Source: an uncultured Gallionellaceae bacterium
Lineage (GTDB): Bacteria > Pseudomonadota > Gammaproteobacteria > Burkholderiales > Sulfuricellaceae
DNA: 9,734 nucleotides
NCBI GenBank assembly: GCA_937873435.1
Contig: CALMWM010000596.1
Span: 1 to 9,734, forward strand
Direction: 5' to 3'
Below are positions 1 through 7,100 of this stretch, in pieces; positions within the stretch are counted from its first letter, which is position 1, and each line of letters starts with the position of its first letter. The position numbers were made by a program, and so were the translations under genes. The notes below the pieces were generated by a model, which was not told the DNA's origin, searched no databases, and worked only from the letters and a program-made list of their open reading frames with translations.

Positions 1-1734
1 CAACAGCTGGATGAACAGGAAAGCGTCTCCGTAGGCTTCGGCATCATGGGCTTTGATGTGGAGGGGCTCGGCAATCTCGCGCAGGCGTTGCAGGGTGTTG
101 GTGGCGGTAATGCCGTGTGCCAGGCTGAAGATGCGGGCGGCGTCGACGAAGGGGGTGATGCCGTTGAGCTTGAGGTCGAGGGTGTGGCCCTCGCCGATCA
201 CAAAGTCGCGCACCATGCCCAGCGGCGGGCGGTTCCTCAGCGCGTTGGCCGCTAGTTGGTGCAGGAAGCGGCTATTCTTGCGTACCTCGCCGCTCAACCA
301 ATCGCGCAACGCTACCGCCAGGTGTTCGGCGCCGAACAAGGGGCGGAAGTCGAAGAAAATGGTGGAGTGCAGCAGATCCATCGGCGCGCCGTGGTAAATC
401 CAGTTGTCGAAGGTGTTCTTCCATTCTTCGAGCGAAAGGCACCATTTGGGGTTTGAGGCCATGACCTCGCCGTTGCACAGCGGAAAACCGCATTCAGCCA
501 AGGCATGGTTGATGCGCTTGGCAAAGGGCAGCAGGCGGGCGCGTACTTCTTCGGCGCTGCTGCCCGCCGGCACGCTGAAAATCAGGCCGTTGTCCTGATC
601 GGTGTTCAGGGTCTGTTCGATCCTGCCTTCGGAGCCGAGCGCCAGCCAGCAGAATTCGATGTCGCCCAACGGATTGTCGCGCAGTTCCAGCTCGATGATG
701 CGGCTGGTGAGCAGGTCGTTCAGGGTCGAGATGATCTGGGTCAGTTGCTCGGCGGCGACCCCCTGGGCGAGCATATTATGGGCCATCTGACGAATATCCC
801 GCGCCGACTGCTGCAGGCAATCGGGCCGCTCCGCGTTGCGGATCGCGCCGCTGAGCTGGCGTAGGCTGACCCGCTGCAAGCTGAACAGATCCTTCTCGGA
901 AACCAGGCCGGTGAGACGCCCATTCTCGACCATCAGGATATGCCGGAACCCGTGTTTCGCCATCGCCAGCGCAGCTTCGTGTATCAGCGCGTGAGGCGGC
1001 AGCGTGTAGGGGTTCGGACTCATTACATCGGCCAGAGGCGTATCCAGGCTTAGCCCGGGCAGCGTGACGCGGGAGAGCACGTCGTGGAGGGTGAATATCC
1101 CCACCGGTTTCTGGTCGGCATCGACGGCGACCATCGAACCGATGCTGTGACGGTGCATGGATTCCAGCACTTCGCGCAACGGGGTCTGCGGCGCGCAGGC
1201 GATGGGCTCGTGCCGGGCGATGGCCGAGAGCGGGCTGGACATGGATTGCTGCTCGGCGCTGGACTGGGAATATTGCGCCTGGATGATGTGCTTGGACTGC
1301 TCCAGCAGATTGGCGATACGGCGCGTGCAGAAATCGTGGAATGCCTCGCTTTTGTGGGTCAGCGCCAGGAAATCCTCGGCGGGGAGCTCATAGCAGAACA
1401 CATCTTCGCGCGCCCGGTACAGGCTGGTGACGGGACGCTTGGAGAGCAGGGCGCCCAGAGGGAAACACTCCCCTTCGTGGAGTTCGAGCCAGGCAGTCTC
1501 TGCGCTCTGAGCGCTCGCCACGCCTTGTTCGCCCTGCACGACGCCCTGCTTGATCACCAGGAAATTCTGAACGGCGCCCTGATCCGGGGAGAGGATGATC
1601 TCGCCTTGGGCGTAATAGCCCAGCTTCAGGCGTTCCACCATCCACAGCACATCCGCCCGTTCCATGCGGTCGAAAGGGGCGTGGCGGGATAGTTGCTCAG
1701 CGGTGGCGTGGCTCAGGGTAGTGGGATCGGCCAT
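1..1734 (-). CDS. cNMP-binding-like / CBS pair / DUF294 GlnD-like nucleotidyltransferase protein (C-terminus off the window)
   Basis: I read 578 codons without a stop from ATG at 1734 to the left edge, so the 3' end is missing; members of this family usually run some 40-60 residues longer. Domains in order: a CRP-like cyclic-nucleotide-binding fold at about 15-140, two CBS motifs at about 165-285 (VGIFTLHDVLSRV and LTGLVSEKDLF are typical ends), then a DUF294 nucleotidyltransferase domain from about 310 with GSEGR at 367-371 and TDQDN at 378-382, the metal/nucleotide signature shared with GlnD, and a DUF294 C-terminal helical part from about 475. No signal peptide or membrane segment is seen, so it is probably cytoplasmic. 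In the CNB domain the phosphate-binding cassette reads CFPLGALL followed by RPVTSLYRA; the usual Glu and the Arg that grips the cyclic phosphate are not at their normal places, so cAMP binding is doubtful. Substrate and physiological role are unknown for this family; ligand-tuned nucleotidyl transfer to a partner is inference. Confidence 0.93.
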   Translation of the reverse strand, partial: MADPTTLSHATAEQLSRHAPFDRMERADVLWMVERLKLGYYAQGEIILSPDQGAVQNFLVIKQGVVQGEQGVASAQSAETAWLELHEGECFPLGALLSKRPVTSLYRAREDVFCYELPAEDFLALTHKSEAFHDFCTRRIANLLEQSKHIIQAQYSQSSAEQQSMSSPLSAIARHEPIACAPQTPLREVLESMHRHSIGSMVAVDADQKPVGIFTLHDVLSRVTLPGLSLDTPLADVMSPNPYTLPPHALIHEAALAMAKHGFRHILMVENGRLTGLVSEKDLFSLQRVSLRQLSGAIRNAERPDCLQQSARDIRQMAHNMLAQGVAAEQLTQIISTLNDLLTSRIIELELRDNPLGDIEFCWLALGSEGRIEQTLNTDQDNGLIFSVPAGSSAEEVRARLLPFAKRINHALAECGFPLCNGEVMASNPKWCLSLEEWKNTFDNWIYHGAPMDLLHSTIFFDFRPLFGAEHLAVALRDWLSGEVRKNSRFLHQLAANALRNRPPLGMVRDFVIGEGHTLDLKLNGITPFVDAARIFSLAHGITATNTLQRLREIAEPLHIKAHDAEAYGDAFLFIQLL

Positions 1735-1740
1735 ATGATT

Positions 1741-1746
1741 CTCCTT
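1741..1746 (-). promoter_or_regulatory. Shine-Dalgarno site of the CBS/DUF294 gene
   Basis: On the minus strand AAGGAG lies six bases (AATCAT) before the ATG at 1734. This near-perfect site at ideal spacing fixes the start codon. Confidence 0.85.
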
Positions 1747-1753
1747 TTTCCAG

Positions 1754-1783
1754 ATGATAGTCGTGGCCGTGTGCGAGCGTCAA
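1754..1783 (-). promoter_or_regulatory. Predicted sigma70-type promoter of the CBS/DUF294 gene
   Basis: On the minus strand TTGACG (1783-1778) and TATCAT (1759-1754) are separated by 18 bases; each hexamer matches the consensus at 5 of 6 positions. Transcription would begin near 1747, directly before the Shine-Dalgarno site, giving a very short leader. The call rests on sequence match only. Confidence 0.45.
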
Positions 1784-2035
1784 AGTCTTCTTTCGGTAAA
1801 TTGATTTTGCAAGTTTTCGGCTGGAAACCCATTTGGTGTGGATTGAAGTGCAGATACTGAAGATGGATACGGGGCATGGAGGAGAAAAGCGGAGCAGGAA
1901 TCTTTAATGTTCTAATCTTGCATGTGCTCATGCAGTTACCCCACGAGGTCAGGCTATGTCACGCCTGTATAAAGAGCGTAGAATCAGTCCGTTGCTTTAA
2001 GGGAACCCCCTATAGTTGTTTATTCAATAATTACT
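1784..2035. other. Intergenic region without a recognisable gene
   Basis: This stretch is clearly AT-richer than the flanking genes and shows no coding bias in any frame. Its only structure I can point to is the inverted repeat TGCATG-TGCT-CATGCA at 1919-1934 (six base pairs, four-base loop, no U tract after it), which could be an operator or chance. TATAAA at 1968-1973 has no -35 partner. An ATG-initiated frame from 1876 runs through the region but has poor composition and no ribosome-binding support that I trust. Confidence 0.5.
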
Positions 2036-2040
2036 TACAA

Positions 2041-2054
2041 TTGATAAAAATCAA
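2041..2054. promoter_or_regulatory. Perfect FNR/ANR-type binding site
   Basis: TTGATAAAAATCAA is an exact match to the FNR-family consensus TTGAT-N4-ATCAA; the palindrome extends one more pair (A2040/T2055). It is centred at 2047.5, about 25 bases before the ATG at 2073 and 173 before the kinase start. A -10-like TACAAT (2036-2041) touches its left edge but lacks a good -35. With that promoter, bound regulator would sit near +1 and repress. For classical activation at -41.5 the transcript would start near 2089, inside the small ORF, and I see no good -10 there. A CRP-family regulator with similar specificity could also be the ligand. Confidence 0.6.
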
Positions 2055-2072
2055 TCTTTTGAGAAGCCCACC

Positions 2073-2216
2073 ATGCCCCCTGAAGCCGAGCCGCAACGCA
2101 CCGAAATCGTTTTTGACGAGAACAACATCGCCGATTACTTGTCGCGGCTGAACGGCCACTGTGCCAAAGTCCAACTATTTTTCAATAGCGCTTTTCATGT
2201 TGGGCTAACGGCTTAG
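2073..2216 (+). CDS. Small 47-codon ORF, possible remnant of a truncated gene
   Basis: ATG at 2073 to TAG at 2214-2216. The first ~34 residues (MPPEAEPQRTEIVFDENN, then a segment IADYLSRLNGHCAKV) have the GC-rich codon use and amphipathic look of a real protein's N-terminus. The last ~13 codons, from about 2170, are AT-richer and fall in a patch of inverted repeats. A weak GAGAAG lies six bases before the ATG. I do not recognise the family. It could be a genuine small protein, a leader peptide coupled to the kinase gene that begins four bases after its stop, or the 5' stub of a larger gene cut by deletion or insertion near 2170. No transmembrane segment is evident. Confidence 0.4.
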   Translation: MPPEAEPQRTEIVFDENNIADYLSRLNGHCAKVQLFFNSAFHVGLTA

Positions 2217-2218
2217 CC
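2171..2218. repeat. Cluster of short inverted repeats before the APS kinase start
   Basis: Three dyads lie within 48 bases: CCAAC (2171-2175) with GTTGG (2199-2203); CTATT-TTTC-AATAG (2175-2188); and GGCTAA-CGGC-TTAGCC (2203-2218). The last contains the TAG stop of the small ORF and ends two bases before the GTG of the kinase gene, so in mRNA it could mask or tune kinase initiation. No U run follows, so a rho-independent terminator is not supported. Confidence 0.4.
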
Positions 2219-2220
2219 AC

Positions 2221-2826
2221 GTGAACCCCGTGCCTGAAAAATTGGAACACGAAAACCCCAAACAGCCCGTCATCCTCGTCAGGACTTGGTGGCTTACCGG
2301 CCTGCCCGGCGCTGGCAAGACCACGCTGGCACAGGGCCTGGCCGATAGCTTGCGGCAGCTTGGCCGCCCCGCAGTCATACTGGACGGCGACGAGCTCCGG
2401 CGCGGCGTGTCGCGCGACCTCGGCTTCGACGATGCCGACCGGGCGGAAAACATGCGCCGGGTAGCCGAGTTCGCAAAACTGATCAACGACTCCGGGATCG
2501 ATGCGGTGGTCGCACTCGTTTCGCCGACCATCCAGGGTCGCGCCACTGCGCGGCAAATCGTCGGCGATGGGCATTTCTTCGAGATACATGTTTCCACGCC
2601 GCTGGAGGTTTGCCGGCAGCGCGACCCCAAGGGCCTTTATCGGCGCGCCGGCAATGAACAATTCGGCCTCACCGGGGTTCAACAGCCCTATGAGTTACCA
2701 CCCGCCCCGGATTTCATTATCGACACCAGCAAAATCGAGCTGGCGGAAGCCATTTCATGCTTGAAGAAGCTGATCGGCGGGCCGTCTAAATTCCCAACTA
2801 ACGAGTCAAGAGTTTTCCAAGGATGA
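2221..2826 (+). CDS. cysC: Adenylylsulfate (APS) kinase
   Basis: Predicted to phosphorylate adenosine 5'-phosphosulfate with ATP to give PAPS, the activated sulfate donor; cytoplasmic. The 201 residues match a stand-alone CysC in length and motifs: P-loop GLPGAGKTT at 27-35, LDGDELRRGVSRDLGF at 54-69 followed by DRAENMRR (APS/adenylate contact region), an SP pair at 101-102 where CysC enzymes carry the conserved Ser, and RDPKGLYRRA at 134-143 followed by FGLTGV (lid and substrate region). No ATP-sulfurylase domain is fused. The start is uncertain: GTG at 2221 or GTG at 2230, neither with a clear Shine-Dalgarno sequence; the next ATG would delete the P-loop. The frame is closed by TAA at 2206-2208, so no earlier start exists. 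It ends in an ATGA overlap with the next gene. No CysD/N, ATP sulfurylase or CysH is nearby, which points to a dedicated sulfation role (inference). Confidence 0.93.
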   Translation: MNPVPEKLEHENPKQPVILVRTWWLTGLPGAGKTTLAQGLADSLRQLGRPAVILDGDELRRGVSRDLGFDDADRAENMRRVAEFAKLINDSGIDAVVALVSPTIQGRATARQIVGDGHFFEIHVSTPLEVCRQRDPKGLYRRAGNEQFGLTGVQQPYELPPAPDFIIDTSKIELAEAISCLKKLIGGPSKFPTNESRVFQG

Positions 2827-4058
2827 ACAAGAAATCACTGAATGAATGGACCGATGCCGATTTCCAGCGCAGCGGTTTCGACAGCGAAGGCCAGCCCACG
2901 CCTGAATTGCGTCAGGCCGCCGGAAAACCGCAGCTCACCCCTTCTCCGCAACTCGCCGCATGGCTGGCTGCTAGCGGCGGTTCGCTGGCCTTTTCGACCT
3001 ACCAGACGGGCCGCCTGTTTTTTCTCGGCACGAACCCTGACAAATCCCTCTACGCACTGGAGCGTGTCGTCGGCACCTCAATGGGGCTTTCCATCGACCG
3101 GGACAAGCTGTGGATAGGCAACCGCGAGCAAATCTGGCGTTTTTCCAATACCGGCGCCGACGAAATCAACGGCGAGAATTACGACGCCATCTACATGCCG
3201 CGCAAGGGCTATCTGGTCGGCAACAGCAACACCCACGACGTGCTGGCCGATGTCAGCTTTCGCGGCGAGCATTACGACTTCCTCTACGCCAATACCCAAT
3301 TCAGCTGCATCGCGGCGCCGGATGAGCACTACACCTTCCGCCCGGTCTGGGTACCCGACTTCATCAGCGTGCTCGCACCGGAAGACCGCTGCCATCTCAA
3401 CGGCATCTGCGCACAGGACGGCGTACTCGCCTATGCCACGATCTGCGGGCGTTTCGACAGCAGATTGGGCTGGAAAGGCGTCAAGAGTCATGGCGGCTTC
3501 GTGGTCGACGTGCGTAGCGGCGAAACCGTCTGCGAAGGGCTGTCCATGCCGCACTCGCCGCGCTGGCACAACGGGCGTCTGTGGCTGATCAACTCCGGCG
3601 AGGCGCAACTCGGCTATGTCGATTTCGCCACCCGTTCATTTGTGCCCGTGGTGCTGTGTCAGGGCTTTGCCCGCGGCATCGCCTTCGTCACGGTCGGTCA
3701 GCGCGACTACGCGGTGGTTGCCCTGTCGCGCCTGCGCCCGGAAAAACAGGGACTGGTGGGTCAGATCAACCTGGCGGAACGCCTCGAAACCCAAGGCTAC
3801 TACCAGCGCTGCGGCCTGCTGGCATTCGACCTGGAACAGGGGAAACTGGCGCACTGGTTGAGCATCGAAGGCCAGGTAACCGAGCTCTACGATGTCGTTT
3901 TCCTGCCCGGCATCCAGCGCCCCTATACCCCCGGCTTTCGCGAACCGGAGCAGCACCAATGGCGCATGGCTCTGCCGCCGGGGCCGTGGAAAGCGGCACC
4001 CACGCCGCCGCCGGATTTCCCCGGCTGGCATCCTGAACCGCCAGCCAAGGCACCCTGA
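2823..4058 (+). CDS. TIGR03032 / DUF4915 family protein of unknown function
   Basis: A 411-residue protein recognised by the conserved stretches of TIGR03032 (DUF4915): N-terminal LAFSTYQTGRLFFLG near 56-70, GLSID with LWIGNREQIWRF around 88-106, YMPRKGYLVGNSNTHDV, the Cys-rich CHLNGIC at 190-196, HSPRWHNGRLWLINSGEAQLGYVD from 244, and ARGIAF followed by ALSRLRPEK. No biochemical function is established for the family. The recurring cadence of aromatic-rich strands ending in LW, GYVD and similar turns suggests a beta-propeller (inference). The C-terminus from about 385 is Pro/Trp-rich. There is no signal peptide, so it is probably cytoplasmic. ATG overlaps the kinase stop by four bases (ATGA); AAGG abuts the ATG too closely to act as a normal ribosome-binding site, so translational coupling is likely. 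The position between a PAPS-forming enzyme and a giant surface protein suggests a role in modifying or exporting that protein, which remains a guess. Confidence 0.85.
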   Translation: MNKKSLNEWTDADFQRSGFDSEGQPTPELRQAAGKPQLTPSPQLAAWLAASGGSLAFSTYQTGRLFFLGTNPDKSLYALERVVGTSMGLSIDRDKLWIGNREQIWRFSNTGADEINGENYDAIYMPRKGYLVGNSNTHDVLADVSFRGEHYDFLYANTQFSCIAAPDEHYTFRPVWVPDFISVLAPEDRCHLNGICAQDGVLAYATICGRFDSRLGWKGVKSHGGFVVDVRSGETVCEGLSMPHSPRWHNGRLWLINSGEAQLGYVDFATRSFVPVVLCQGFARGIAFVTVGQRDYAVVALSRLRPEKQGLVGQINLAERLETQGYYQRCGLLAFDLEQGKLAHWLSIEGQVTELYDVVFLPGIQRPYTPGFREPEQHQWRMALPPGPWKAAPTPPPDFPGWHPEPPAKAP

Positions 4059-4089
4059 TTAGCGCAAGCCCAATATCGAATATCACCGC

Positions 4090-4094
4090 AAGGA
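4090..4094 (+). promoter_or_regulatory. Shine-Dalgarno site of the giant repeat protein
   Basis: AAGGA sits seven bases before the ATG at 4102 and supports that start. The 43-base gap after the DUF4915 stop holds no evident promoter or terminator, so the gene may be read with the upstream cluster. Confidence 0.7.
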
Positions 4095-4101
4095 TAACAA
4101 C

Positions 4102-7100
4102 ATGAGTGCAAGCCACGCCATCCGCGAAGTCATCGTCATCGACCCTGCCGTCGGCGACTGGAAAACCCTCACCGCCGGCCTCAGCCCGGATATTCCGGTG
4201 ATCCTGCTGCCCGAAGGCGGCAACGGCCTGAGCGCATTGGCCGAGGCACTGAGCGGTTACGGACAACTGGATGCGCTGCACCTGGTTTCGCACGGCGGCG
4301 CAGGCCGGCTGAATTTGGGCGACTTGCGTTTGACCAGCGCCAACCTGGGCGAACAAGGCGCGGCATTGGCAAAGATCGCCAGCCACCTGACAACCGATTC
4401 CGATCTGCTGCTGTACGGCTGCTCGGTCGCGCACGGGGAATCCGGGCAGGCCTTCGTCAATGCGCTGTCCGCCAGCCTGAACGGTGCCGACATCGCCGCC
4501 TCCACCAACCGCACTGGGCCGCTGGCGCTGGGCGGAGACTGGAACCTGGAATATGCGGTCGGGCAGATCGAAACCGTGTTGCCGTTCACGGTGCAGGGGA
4601 TGCAGGGGATAGATGAGTGTCTGGGGTGTTCTGTTCCTGGCTACGTAAACCAAGCTTCGTGCGAGTCTAATTTTGGGACTTGGACTCCCCCCCCCTCGCC
4701 CACCCTCACCTCCGCGACCTACGACGCCAACAGCAACAGCCTGGTAGTGACCGGCGCCAACATGACCACCGGCGACACCATCAACGTGACCAAGCTGACG
4801 CTGACCGGTGAAGGCGGCAACACCTACACCCTGACCAGCGCGAACGTCACCGCCGCCAGCGCCACCAGCTTCACGGTAGCCCTCAACGCCACCGACCAGA
4901 TCAACGTCGAAGGCCTGCTGAACAACGCCGGCACTTCATCGGTGGGTACCACCACCTACAACCTGGCAGGCGCCGCCAGTTGGGATGCCTCGCGAACCAC
5001 CTCGGCCGACCTGACCGGCAACGCCATCACCGTCAGCAACGTGCAAACGCCGACCATCACCTCGGCCACCTACAATGCCGGCGTGCTGGCGGTCACCGGC
5101 AGCAACCTGGTCAAGGCCAGCGGCGCCAACAACGACATCACGGTGTCCAAGCTGACCCTGACAGGCGAGGGCGGCAGCACCTATACCCTGACCACTTCGA
5201 ACGTGGAAATCACCGATGCCAGCACCTTCTCGGTAACCCTGAACGCCACCGATCAGGCGGCGGTCGACCAGATCCTCAACAAGAGCGGCACCGCCTCCAC
5301 CGGTGGCACCACTTACAATGTCGCCGCAGCGGACGACTGGAACACCGTGATTACCGGCGGAAACATCGCCGATGCCACCAACGCGGTAACGGTATCCAAC
5401 CCGACCACGCCGACTATTACATCGGCCACCTACAACGCCGCAAGCGGCGCGCTGGTCGTCACAGGCAGCGGCTTCCTCAAGCTTTCCGGCACGCCCAACG
5501 ACATCGTCGCCAACAAGTTCACGATCACCGGCGAAGGCGGCGCGACTTACACCCTGACCGACACCGTCAACGTGGAAATCACCTCGGGTACCGCGTTCAC
5601 CGTCACCCTGAGCACCACCGACCTGGCCGCAGTCAATCAGATCGTCAACAAGAACGGCACCGCGTCCACCGGCGCCACCACCTACAACCTCGCTGCCGCC
5701 GAAGACTGGGCCGCTGGCGCCGATGCGGCAGTCGTTGTCGCCGACCTGGCCGGCAACGGCATCACCGCCAGCAACGTGGCCGTGCCGGCCATCACCTCGG
5801 CCACCTACGACGCCGGTAGCGGTTCGCTGGTCGTGACCGGTAGCGGCTTCCTCAAGCTCAACGGCGCGAACAACGACATCGTCGCCAACAAACTGACTTT
5901 CACCGGCGAAGGCGGCGCGACCTACACCTTGACCGATTCCGCCAACGTGGAAATCACCTCAGGTACCGCCTTTACCATCACCCTGAGCACCACCGACAAG
6001 GCCGCCATCAACCAGATGGTGGACAAAAACGGTCTGTCTTCGACCTCCGGTACCACCTACAACCTAGCGGCCGCCGAAGACTGGGTCGCCGGCGCCGATG
6101 CGGCAGTAGTTGTCGCCGACCTCGTCGGCAACGCCATCACCGCCAGCAACGTCGCCGTCCCCGCCATCACCTCGGCCACCTACGACTACTCGACCAATGT
6201 CCTGACAGTAACCGGCACCGGCTTCCTGAGCAAGAGCGGCGCCACCAACGACATCGACCTCACCAAGCTGACCTTCACCGGCGAGGGCGGCGCGACCTAT
6301 ACCCTGACCACTGCCACCGGCGTCGAAATCACCTCGGGCACCTCGTTTTCGGCGACACTCAGCGGCGCCGACCTCATCAACGTCGAAGCGCTGCTCAACA
6401 AGGACGGCACGGCGGCGGTAAGCACCACCACTTACAATCTATCGGCTGCGGCAAGCTGGAACCGGGGCGATGCCACCAACGGCAGCGACACCAGCAATGC
6501 CATCACCGTGAGCAACTACGCCGCTCCGACGGTCACTTCGGCCACCTACGACGCCAGCACCAACGTACTGACCGTGACCGGCACCAATCTGGTGTCCAAG
6601 AGCGGCGGCGCCAACGACGTCGCCGTCTCGCTACTGACGCTTGCCGGCGAAGGGGGGAGCTATGCCCTGACATCGTCGGATGTCGATATCAGCAATGACA
6701 CCACCGTTTCGATCACCCTGAATGCCGCCGACCAGTTGGTGGTGCGCGGGCTGTTGAACAAGAACGGCACTGCGTCGTCCGGCGCCACTACTTATAACCT
6801 GGCTGCTGCCGAGGACTGGATGGCGGGCTCCCCCGCCGCGACGGTAGTAGCCGACCTGACCGGTAACGGCATTACCGTGAGCAATGTTCAGACGCCGACG
6901 ATCACCAGCGCCACCTATGATTCCACTAGCGGCATCCTGGCGGTCACCGGCACCAACCTGTTCAAGAAAGTGGGTGCCAGCAACGACATCGACCTCACCA
7001 AGCTGACCTTCACCGGCCAAGGCGGAGGGGGAGCGGCCTATACGCTGACCAATGCCACCGGCGTGGAAATCACCAGCGCCACCAGCTTCAACGTGACGCT

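Noticed and set aside
1084..1692. 202-codon plus-strand frame
   Set aside because: It lies opposite the CNB/CBS coding region, whose domains are clear on the minus strand.
1968..1973. TATAAA considered as a -10 element for the rightward cluster
   Set aside because: The position 17 bases upstream reads GAGGTC, unlike a -35, and the site is more than 90 bases from the first ORF.
1876..2151. 91-codon plus-strand frame across the intergenic region
   Set aside because: It runs through AT-rich DNA and across the FNR box, then overlaps the better-supported small ORF out of frame; its composition is not protein-like.
2169..2205. GTCCAAC...GTTGGGC, matching the RYYYAAC / GTTRRRY ends of an integron attC site
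   Set aside because: The span is only 37 bases, shorter than known attC sites (about 57 or more); inner boxes are not recognisable and no integrase or cassette array is present.
4102..4160. N-terminus of the giant protein considered for a Sec signal peptide
   Set aside because: There is no positively charged start followed by a hydrophobic core and cleavage site; DUF4347 begins almost at once, in keeping with type I export.
4980..5819. 279-codon plus-strand frame inside the repeats, rich in Arg, His and Gln
   Set aside because: It is an out-of-frame reading of the GC-rich repeat array, which lacks stops by composition; the main frame has clear conserved domains.
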